A stretch of DNA of 10,321 nt. Source: Gammaproteobacteria bacterium (GTDB lineage: Bacteria > Pseudomonadota > Gammaproteobacteria > GCA-001735895). The DNA is taken from positions 1 to 10,321 of the forward strand of contig WGBK01000163.1 in the NCBI GenBank assembly GCA_015494335.1. Reading direction: 5' to 3'. Shown here piece by piece: positions 1 through 4,818 of the stretch. Each line of letters begins with the position of its first letter. Position 1 is the stretch's first letter. The notes below the pieces were generated by a model. It was not told the DNA's origin, did no database searches, and saw nothing but the letters and a program-made list of their open reading frames with translations. Made by a program: the position numbers and the translations under genes.

Positions 1-1633
1 GGGTGATGCCGGGCTGCATCTCGCCGGTGAACTTGACCAGCACCGATTCCGGCATGTCGAGAGGAATCACGCCCAGGGCCGCGCCAAAGGCGACCAGACC
101 GGAACCGGCGGGGAAGGAAATGCCGATCGGGAAACGGGTATGGGAATCGCCCCCGGTGCCGACGGTATCCGGCAGCAGCATGCGGTTCATCCAGGAGTGG
201 ATGACGCCGTCGCCGGGGCGCAGCGAGACGCCGCCGCGGGTCTGGATGAAATCGGGTAGGGTATGCTGGGTCTCGATATCCACCGGTTTCGGGTAGGCGG
301 CGGTGTGGCAGAAGGACTGCATCACCAGGTCGGCGGAAAAGCCGAGGCAGGCCAGTTCCTTGAGTTCGTCGCGGGTCATCGGTCCGGTGGTGTCCTGGGA
401 ACCGACCGTGGTCATGCGCGGCTCGCAATACTGACCGGGACGCACGCCCTCGACGCCGCAGGCCTTGCCTACCATCTTCTGCGCCAGGGTGAAGCCCCTG
501 GCGGAGGCTTCCGGGTCGGCCGGGCGGCGGAAGACTTCGCTGTGCCCCAGTCCGAGGTTCTCGCGTGCGCGGTCGGTCAGGGAGCGGCCAATGATCAGCG
601 GAATGCGGCCGCCGGCGCGCACCTCGTCGAGAATCACGTCGGTCTTGAGTTCGAATTCGGTCAGGGTTTCGCCGGATTCGTCGGTGATCCTGCCCTCGTA
701 GGGATGAATGGTGATGACATCGCCGGTCTCGAGACGATCCACCGGGCACTCGATGGGCAGGGCGCCGGAATCCTCCAGGGTATTGAAGAAGATCGGCGCG
801 ATCTTGCCGCCGAGCACGACGCCGCCCTGGCGCTTGTTGGGCACGAAGGGGATGTCCTCGCCCATGTGCCAGAGCACCGAATTGGTGGCCGACTTGCGCG
901 AGGAACCGGTGCCCACCACGTCACCGACATAGGCCAGCGGATGACCCTTCTGCTTCAGCGCCTCGAGGGTGGAGATGGGACCGATCTCGCCGGGCTTGTC
1001 CGGTGTGATACCCGGGCGCTCGTTCTTCAGCATCGCCAGCGCGTGCAGCGGGATGTCCGGGCGCGACCAGGCGTCCTGGGCCGGGGACAGGTCATCGGTA
1101 TTGGTCTCGCCTGGCACCTTGAACACGGTCAGGGTGATGGCCTCGGGCACTTCCGGCTTGCGCAGGAACCATTTGGCGTCGGCCCAGGATTGCATTACTG
1201 CCTTGGCGTTGGCATTGCCGGCTCTCGCCTTCTCGTCCACATCGTGGAAGGCGTCGAAGATCAGCAGCGTGTACTTGAGCTGTTCGGCGGCCAGTTCGCC
1301 CAGCTCCGCGTCGTCGAGCAGATCGATCAGAGGCTGGATGTTGTAGCCGCCCATCATGGTGCCGAGCAGTTCGACCGCGCGGCGGCGGTCGATCAGCGGC
1401 GACTCGGCCTCGCCCCGGGCCAGCGCGGCGAGAAAGCCGGCCTTCACATAGGCGGCCTCGTCGACACCGGGGGGCACCCGGTCGGTGATCAGTTCGAGCA
1501 GGAAGTCTTCCTCGCCGTCGGGCGGGTTCTTCAGCAATTCGACCAGTTCGGCGACCTGGGCGGCGTCCAGGGGCAGGGGCGGAATGCCCTTTTGTGCGCG
1601 TTCGGCGGCGTGTTGGCGATAGGCTTCAAGCAT
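1..1633 (-). CDS. acnB: Aconitate hydratase B (bifunctional aconitase / 2-methylisocitrate dehydratase), 3' end cut by window
   Basis: The reverse strand reads open from an ATG at 1633 to the window edge, giving 544 residues of a family usually near 865. The translation begins MLEAYRQHAAERAQKG, as in AcnB, with an N-terminal HEAT-like domain (about residues 1-155). The swivel domain follows (about 160-370, including DTNTDDLSPAQDAW-like and GDVVGTGSSRKSATNSV stretches), then the start of the catalytic core with KACGVEGVRPGQYCEP, TVGSQDTTGPMTRDELK, MQSFCHTAAYPKPVD and GTGGDSHTRFPIGISFPAG. The [4Fe-4S] cysteines of AcnB lie further towards the C-terminus and are outside the window. The enzyme interconverts citrate and isocitrate in the cytoplasmic TCA and glyoxylate cycles, and the family also dehydrates/hydrates 2-methylcitrate cycle intermediates. 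A GAGG Shine-Dalgarno (1641-1644) lies 7 nt before the ATG. The gene is divergent from a LysR regulator, with a hairpin-rich inverted-repeat element only 25 bp upstream of the start codon. Confidence 0.97.
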   Translation of the reverse strand, partial: MLEAYRQHAAERAQKGIPPLPLDAAQVAELVELLKNPPDGEEDFLLELITDRVPPGVDEAAYVKAGFLAALARGEAESPLIDRRRAVELLGTMMGGYNIQPLIDLLDDAELGELAAEQLKYTLLIFDAFHDVDEKARAGNANAKAVMQSWADAKWFLRKPEVPEAITLTVFKVPGETNTDDLSPAQDAWSRPDIPLHALAMLKNERPGITPDKPGEIGPISTLEALKQKGHPLAYVGDVVGTGSSRKSATNSVLWHMGEDIPFVPNKRQGGVVLGGKIAPIFFNTLEDSGALPIECPVDRLETGDVITIHPYEGRITDESGETLTEFELKTDVILDEVRAGGRIPLIIGRSLTDRARENLGLGHSEVFRRPADPEASARGFTLAQKMVGKACGVEGVRPGQYCEPRMTTVGSQDTTGPMTRDELKELACLGFSADLVMQSFCHTAAYPKPVDIETQHTLPDFIQTRGGVSLRPGDGVIHSWMNRMLLPDTVGTGGDSHTRFPIGISFPAGSGLVAFGAALGVIPLDMPESVLVKFTGEMQPGIT

Positions 1634-1658
1634 GACGATTCCTCGGAATGGGTGTTTT

Positions 1659-1690
1659 ATTAACCCGGCAACAGATTATGTCGTGTTCAG
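1659..1690 (+). repeat. Left terminal inverted repeat (32 bp)
   Basis: This is the acnB-proximal arm of the element. It is identical to the reverse complement of 1874-1905 and diverges from it immediately beyond 1690. A perfect match over 32 bp implies recent insertion or selection for pairing. It contains ATTATG, which on the reverse strand reads CATAAT, a sequence resembling a -10 box that points towards acnB. No matching -35 was found. Confidence 0.9.
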
Positions 1691-1750
1691 AGCCTCAGGC
1701 CTCTTCCCTATCAAGGCGCGCAACGCCGAGAGGGGAGAGACCTGTGGCTC
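1690..1750. other. Internal hairpin 1 of the inverted-repeat element
   Basis: The 20 bases at 1690-1709 (GAGCCTCAGGCCTCTTCCCT) pair with 1731-1750 at 17 of 20 positions. One of the three mismatches would be a G-U wobble in RNA read from the plus strand. Inside the loop, GGCG at 1715-1718 pairs with CGCC at 1724-1727 around a CGCAA loop. No U-tract follows on either strand, so it does not look like a terminator. Confidence 0.75.
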
Positions 1751-1776
1751 CTAACTCATTGTTTTTAAAAAGGCAG

Positions 1777-1874
1777 GCCGAGCTGTGTGCGCCCGCGGAC
1801 TGCGTTGTCAAAACTTGCTGTAGGAGTGCTACAGCGGCGTTTCGACGCCTTGCCGCGAACGCACACAGCTCGGC
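1777..1874. other. Internal hairpin 2 of the inverted-repeat element, branched
   Basis: The base of the stem is a perfect 15-bp pairing of GCCGAGCTGTGTGCG (1777-1791) with 1860-1874. CGCGG at 1794-1798 then pairs with 1853-1857 across a 2x2 internal loop. The apex can fold as two tandem hairpins: GCTGTAG/CTACAGC (1817-1823 with 1829-1835, 5-nt loop) and GGCGT/ACGCC (1836-1840 with 1845-1849) closing a TTCG loop. An alternative single rod pairs 1802-1807 with 1843-1848 and 1811-1814 with 1839-1842. The GTAGGAG at 1820-1826 and TGCCGCGAA at 1851-1859 faintly resemble REP sequences of pseudomonads. That is only a visual resemblance. Confidence 0.7.
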
Positions 1875-1905
1875 TGAACACGACATAATCTGTTGCCGGG
1901 TTAAT
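1874..1905 (-). repeat. Right terminal inverted repeat (32 bp)
   Basis: This is the LysR-proximal arm, the exact reverse complement of 1659-1690. It carries CATAAT at 1884-1889 on the plus strand, pointing out of the element towards the LysR gene, mirroring the left arm. No suitable -35 lies at the usual distance. Confidence 0.9.
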
Positions 1906-1953
1906 AGTAACAAGCTAGCAAAGGAACAGGCATTCGTAAAACAGATAGTTTTC

Positions 1954-1985
1954 ATTGTATCCATGCTATAAACGCATACATGGAT
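1954..1985. promoter_or_regulatory. Candidate LysR operator and divergent promoter region for acnB and the LysR gene
   Basis: Just upstream of the LysR start there is a dyad TGTAT (1956-1960)...ATACA (1976-1980) with a 15-bp spacer. It overlaps a second dyad, ATCCATG (1959-1965)...CATGGAT (1979-1985). LysR-type proteins usually bind interrupted dyads in the gap they share with a divergent target and repress themselves from there, so this is a plausible operator. On the reverse strand TACAAT (plus 1954-1959) resembles a -10 for acnB. On the plus strand TATAAA (1967-1972) could serve the LysR gene. No convincing -35 boxes are visible, so exact promoters are uncertain. Confidence 0.4.
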
Positions 1986-2852
1986 CTGACCCTGACCCAA
2001 TCCTTCATCGCCGTGGTGGAATCCGGCGCCCTGACCCGCGCCGCGGACCGGCTCGGCGTCACCCAGTCGGCCCTGTCGCGCCGCATCCAGCAGTACGAAC
2101 GCCAGCTCGGCGTCGAGCTGCTGTCACGGGGCCGCCAGGGCGTCGAGCTGACCGAGGCCGGGCGCATCGCCTACGAGGAAGGCCGGCGCCTGCTGGCCGC
2201 CTGGCAGCGGCTGAAAAACGAGATTGCACTGCACCAGGGGCTGGAATCCGGCCAGGTGCGCATCGGCGGCGGTGCAACGGCGGTGTCCTTCATCCTGCCG
2301 CCGGCCATAGCCGAGTTCCAGCGGCGTCATCCACGGGTGCGCTTCCAGTTGAAGGAGGCCGGCAGTGCCGAGATTGCCGAGGATGTGCTTCGCGGGCAGC
2401 TCGAACTGGGCATCGTCACCCTGCCCCTGCGCTCCCATGAATTGCAGGCACGTCCACTGGTGGACGATGACATCGTGCTGGTGGCGCGGCGCAATCATCC
2501 GCTGGCCCGGCGCGGGCAAATTCGGCTTTCCGATCTGGGCAGCGAGGGCTTCGTCGGTTTCGAGGCCGGTACTGCGCTGCGTCAGCTGATCGACAACGCC
2601 ATGCGCGAGGCCGGGGTGGAGCCACAGGTAATGATGGAACTGCGCTCGATCCCGTCGATCCTGCGCATGGTCGGCACCACCGGCCATCTCGCCTTCGTCA
2701 GCCGCCTGGCCCTGGCCGATCAGCAGGAGGTGGTCGAACTGAAGGTGGAAGGCCTGCGCATCCAGCGTAGCCTCGCCGTCATTTCTCGCCAGCGCGGAAG
2801 GCTGTCGGCGGCGGCCGATGCTTTTTTACAAATATTGAGACGTGGCGATTGA
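1980..2852 (+). CDS. LysR-type transcriptional regulator, divergent from acnB
   Basis: The 290-residue product has the standard LysR length and layout. A winged helix-turn-helix lies at about residues 4-62, with SGALTRAADRLGVTQSALSR as the recognition core. A linker helix follows (to about 88), then a periplasmic-binding-protein-like effector domain (about 90-288) beginning QVRIGGGATAVSFILPPAIAEF. It is a cytoplasmic DNA-binding regulator; the ligand and targets cannot be read from the sequence. The ATG at 1980 puts the helix-turn-helix at the normal distance from the N-terminus. No Shine-Dalgarno is evident, and a TATAAA about 8 bases upstream suggests a very short or absent leader. LysR genes commonly control the divergent neighbour, which would be acnB, but a 247-bp inverted-repeat element now lies between them. 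No terminator is visible after the stop. Confidence 0.93.
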   Translation: MDLTLTQSFIAVVESGALTRAADRLGVTQSALSRRIQQYERQLGVELLSRGRQGVELTEAGRIAYEEGRRLLAAWQRLKNEIALHQGLESGQVRIGGGATAVSFILPPAIAEFQRRHPRVRFQLKEAGSAEIAEDVLRGQLELGIVTLPLRSHELQARPLVDDDIVLVARRNHPLARRGQIRLSDLGSEGFVGFEAGTALRQLIDNAMREAGVEPQVMMELRSIPSILRMVGTTGHLAFVSRLALADQQEVVELKVEGLRIQRSLAVISRQRGRLSAAADAFLQILRRGD

Positions 2853-2888
2853 AGGCGCTGTATCCGATCGCGGTAATGCTAGTGCTCA

Positions 2889-2922
2889 TTGACAAGTTGC
2901 AACCTAATTGTACAATTGTCAA
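2889..2922 (+). promoter_or_regulatory. Sigma70-type promoter and palindromic operator of the toxin-antitoxin operon
   Basis: A consensus -35 TTGACA (2889-2894) and a near-consensus -10 TACAAT (2911-2916) are separated by 16 bp. The promoter is built of symmetric sequence: TTGACAA (2889-2895) is mirrored by TTGTCAA (2916-2922), GTTGCAAC at 2896-2903 is a perfect palindrome, and AATTGTACAATT at 2906-2917 is a perfect 12-bp palindrome covering the -10. Type II toxin-antitoxin complexes typically repress their own promoter through such palindromes. Transcription should start near 2923, the A of the toxin ATG. Confidence 0.8.
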
Positions 2923-3312
2923 ATGAATATCGTGTCCGACACAAATATTTTCCTGGCCGTGGTGCTGGAGGAGCCGGAGAAAGAGAACATCATCCGGCTC
3001 ACGTCAGAAACCAGTGTCGTATCCCCCGAGATACTGCCTTACGAATTCGGGAATGCATTGACCGCAATGGTCAAACGAAAGCAGCTCTCTCGTAAACAAG
3101 CACTGGCCGCACATGATGCCGTAAATTCGATCCCGGTCAGGCTGGTTTCGGTAGATATTCAGCAAGCGCTGAAGCTGGCGCTTGATCATGATATCTATGC
3201 ATATGATGCTTATTTTCTGCAGTGCGCAAGGCAGTTGTCGTCTCCCTTGATAACGCTGGACAAGCGCATGAAGCAAGTTGCGAGAGAGATGGAAATCGAA
3301 TTGGTGGAGTAG
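2923..3312 (+). CDS. PIN-domain (VapC-like) toxin ribonuclease
   Basis: The 129-residue protein is a single PIN domain of the usual VapC length. The acidic metal-binding residues expected of the fold are present: D6 in VSDTNIF, E41 in PYEFGNAL, D95 in YAYDAYFLQ and D113 in ITLDKRM. PIN toxins are Mg2+-dependent RNases that cleave tRNA or rRNA when freed from their antitoxin; the RNA target here is unknown. An in-frame TTG at 2908 would lie on the -10 box, so the ATG at 2923 is chosen. There is no Shine-Dalgarno and the predicted transcription start is at the ATG itself, so translation is probably leaderless. The gene precedes its antitoxin, the reverse of the common vapBC order, with a 5-nt gap. 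Its codon use and base composition are more AT-rich than the flanking genes, suggesting acquisition. Confidence 0.92.
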   Translation: MNIVSDTNIFLAVVLEEPEKENIIRLTSETSVVSPEILPYEFGNALTAMVKRKQLSRKQALAAHDAVNSIPVRLVSVDIQQALKLALDHDIYAYDAYFLQCARQLSSPLITLDKRMKQVAREMEIELVE

Positions 3313-3317
3313 ACGAA

Positions 3318-3536
3318 ATGAAAGTATTTACTTATTCGGAAGCACGTCAGAATCTATCTAAGGTATTGAAAATTGCCCAAAGGGAGGAGGTCGAAATTCG
3401 CCGAAGGGACGGGGCTGTATTTTCTCTTGTATCAAAAGCAAGGGAAGAAAAATCCCCATTTGATGTCCCCGGAATAAAAACAAAGGCATCAACCCGGAAT
3501 ATACTGGATGCGGTGAGAGAATCCAGGAAGGGCTAA
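3318..3536 (+). CDS. Phd/YefM-family antitoxin
   Basis: The ATG at 3318 is preceded by GGAG (3306-3309) at 8 nt spacing, inside the end of the toxin gene. The in-frame upstream start at 3222 would lie inside the toxin coding region and is not used. The 72-residue product begins MKVFTYSEARQNLSKVLK and continues to EVEIRRRDGAVFSLVSK, the Phd/YefM DNA-binding and dimerisation domain (residues 1 to about 40). A charged, probably flexible tail (about 41-72) would wrap the toxin and block the PIN active site. Together with the toxin it should bind the palindromes at 2889-2922 and repress the operon. Phd-type antitoxins paired with PIN toxins are known, so the pairing is acceptable although VapB-type partners are commoner. 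Confidence 0.88.
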   Translation: MKVFTYSEARQNLSKVLKIAQREEVEIRRRDGAVFSLVSKAREEKSPFDVPGIKTKASTRNILDAVRESRKG

Positions 3537-3544
3537 ATTGTTCA

Positions 3545-3581
3545 CCTGACCGCGGGTCTGCTGTCACTCCCACGCGTCAGG
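3545..3581. other. Imperfect stem-loop after the toxin-antitoxin operon
   Basis: CCTGACCGCG (3545-3554) can pair with CGCGTCAGG (3573-3581) with one bulged C, around an 18-nt loop. It lies between the convergent antitoxin and CysB-like genes. There is no run of T after it on the plus strand and none on the minus strand, so it would be a weak terminator at best. Nothing else is visible in the 62-bp gap. Confidence 0.3.
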
Positions 3582-3598
3582 CAAGCAATAAAGAAATA

Positions 3599-4528
3599 TC
3601 AGCGTCTCCCAGGACATGCCTGCTCGAACATGCCCGAGGAGAGGATTTCAAGGAAGCCCTTGGCCTGGGGCGACAGGAACTTGCCCTTGCGGATGACCGC
3701 GCCATAGACCTGCTTCGGGAAATATTCGGACAGCGAGGTGGCCCAGAGTTTTTCCTCGCCGGTTATGCACAGGCAGCTGACGATGGAGATGCCGAGACCC
3801 TGTTCGACATAGGTCTTGATGACCTCCCAGCCGCCGACCTCGAGCGATACCTGGTAGGGAATGCCGCGCTCGTTGAAGATGCGGTCGACGCGGCGCCAGG
3901 TGGAGAGTTCGCGCGGCGGCAGGATCAGGCCGTAGGGCGAGATATCCTCGAGGCTGACATCCTTGCGCCCGGCCAGCGGGTGATCCAGCGGGGTAATCAG
4001 CACCGGATCGTATTCGAACAGGGGTTCGAAAACCATGTCGTCGCGGTCGGTGGCGGTACCTACGGCGAAATCGACGACATCGGACTTGAGCAGCTCGCGC
4101 CCGGTCTTGCCGGTGTTGTTGGACAGCTTGATGTGGATGCCGGGATACTGCTCGCGGAAGTGTTGCAGGTATTTCGGCAGCAGGTACATGCAGGCGGTCT
4201 GCCCGGCGGTGATGTGCAGTTCGCCACTGTCGGAACGGCCGGCCAGGCTGTTGAAATTGTGTTCGAGGTTGTCGATGCCGTTGATCAGCGGCTTGGCCAG
4301 CTTGTAGAGAATCTCGCCGTCGGGGGTCAGGTTGATGACCGGGCCGCGCCGCTCGAACACCTGCACCCGCAGCTCCCGTTCCAGGGCGCGAATCTGCAGG
4401 GATACGGTCGGTTGCGAAAGGAACAGCTCCTCGCCGGCCTTGGAGATGCTCTTGGTTTCCACCGCCTTGCAGAAGGCGCGCAGTTGCTTGAGTCGGTTCT
4501 GCTTGTAGCTGGGAGGGGAAATGCTCAT
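3599..4528 (-). CDS. LysR-type transcriptional regulator, CysB-like
   Basis: The 309-residue product has a helix-turn-helix at about residues 15-75 (NRLKQLRAFCKAVETKSISKAG, then LSQPTVSLQIRALERELRVQ) and an effector-binding domain starting near SGELHITAGQTACMYLLPKYL. The binding-pocket region and the C-terminal KGKFLSPQAKGFLEIL resemble CysB-type regulators of sulfur or carbon metabolism, a subgroup assignment made by eye. The ATG at 4528 is chosen because GGAG lies 8 nt upstream. The in-frame ATG at 4549 has no ribosome-binding site and only adds MQPGVFV. The gene stands alone: it converges on the toxin-antitoxin operon and is downstream, on the same strand, of the thiolase terminator. Effector and targets are not known. 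Confidence 0.92.
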   Translation of the reverse strand: MSISPPSYKQNRLKQLRAFCKAVETKSISKAGEELFLSQPTVSLQIRALERELRVQVFERRGPVINLTPDGEILYKLAKPLINGIDNLEHNFNSLAGRSDSGELHITAGQTACMYLLPKYLQHFREQYPGIHIKLSNNTGKTGRELLKSDVVDFAVGTATDRDDMVFEPLFEYDPVLITPLDHPLAGRKDVSLEDISPYGLILPPRELSTWRRVDRIFNERGIPYQVSLEVGGWEVIKTYVEQGLGISIVSCLCITGEEKLWATSLSEYFPKQVYGAVIRKGKFLSPQAKGFLEILSSGMFEQACPGRR

Positions 4529-4578
4529 CACGAAAACTCCGGGTTGCATCGTCGGGGGAATCGCCCGATGACCGCTTC

Positions 4579-4584
4579 AGTATA
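4579..4584 (-). promoter_or_regulatory. Candidate -10 box of the CysB-like regulator gene
   Basis: On the reverse strand this reads TATACT, close to the TATAAT consensus, about 50 bp upstream of the ATG at 4528 and downstream of the thiolase terminator. No good -35 is visible at 16-18 bp, so activation by a factor or chance occurrence are both possible. Confidence 0.4.
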
Positions 4585-4643
4585 ACCCAACGGATCTTGA
4601 GGATTGGCGAAGGCAAGGGGCGCGGACGCCCCGGCCAGGCTGT

Positions 4644-4670
4644 AAAAAGGCGCCGCAAGGGCTGCGGCGC
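4644..4670 (-). terminator. Rho-independent terminator of the thiolase gene
   Basis: Read on the reverse strand, an 8-bp perfect GC-rich stem GCGCCGCA/TGCGGCGC (4663-4670 with 4650-4657) closes a 5-nt loop and is followed after one C by five T (4644-4648). It lies about 150 bp downstream of the thiolase stop and before the likely promoter of the CysB-like gene, so it isolates the two minus-strand units. The 4671-4818 stretch between it and the thiolase stop holds no recognisable gene. Confidence 0.8.
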
Positions 4671-4818
4671 AACGGACATTGAGGAGTCGAAATCGTTGCG
4701 GCCCGTGAGAGCCGCCGAGGTGGCAGGATGATAGGCAGCCGTGAGGATTGTTCAAGATGCCCTGCTAGAAGTTGTTCATCTATGCAAATTGACGATTCGA
4801 CAAACGGAAGACAGACAT

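Larger units (their letters stand above)
1659..1905. repeat. 247-bp MITE-like element with perfect 32-bp terminal inverted repeats and two internal hairpins
   Basis: Bases 1659-1690 (starting ATTAACCCGGCAACAGATTA) are the exact reverse complement of 1874-1905, 32 of 32 positions. Between them lie one long hairpin (1690-1750), a short AT-rich spacer (1751-1776, containing TTTTTAAAAA) and a second long hairpin (1777-1874). Folded, the whole element makes a three-way junction with almost no unpaired sequence. It carries no credible gene. The ends read ATTAACCC...GGGTTAAT, so a target duplication of AT or TTAA is possible. Because those sequences are palindromic, they cannot be separated from the inverted repeat itself. 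Non-coding length, long perfect terminal repeats and an intergenic location fit a miniature inverted-repeat element mobilised in trans. I do not recognise the family. A structured leader RNA or cis-regulatory element is the main alternative. Confidence 0.85.

Noticed and set aside
263..1663. A 466-codon open frame on the plus strand
   Set aside because: It is antisense to acnB, whose reverse-strand translation is unmistakable, and its own product matches nothing recognisable.
1659..1905. Integron attC site or CRISPR repeat
   Set aside because: There is a long imperfect hairpin, but no paired 7-bp core sites of the attC type, no integrase or cassette gene, and no repeat-spacer series.
1648..2000. 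Open frames of about 100 codons spanning the inverted-repeat element on both strands
   Set aside because: They are produced by the palindromic element itself, have no ribosome-binding site or family features, and the two frames mirror each other through the terminal repeats.
2908..2922. Upstream TTG start for the PIN toxin
   Set aside because: The TTG lies on the -10 hexamer of a strong promoter, so it would precede the transcript. The ATG at 2923 gives the standard N-terminus.
3545..3581. Rho-independent terminator for the toxin-antitoxin operon
   Set aside because: The stem has a bulge and an 18-nt loop, and no T-run follows on either strand. It is listed only as an imperfect stem-loop.
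4529..4549. Upstream ATG at 4549 for the CysB-like regulator
   Set aside because: It has no ribosome-binding site, while GGAG stands 8 nt before the ATG at 4528. The extra seven residues are not typical of the family.
3648..4679. A 343-codon reverse-strand frame and the plus-strand frame 3980-4585
   Set aside because: Both are shadows of the CysB-like LysR gene, which has a ribosome-binding site and clear domains. The reverse frame also runs through the terminator region.
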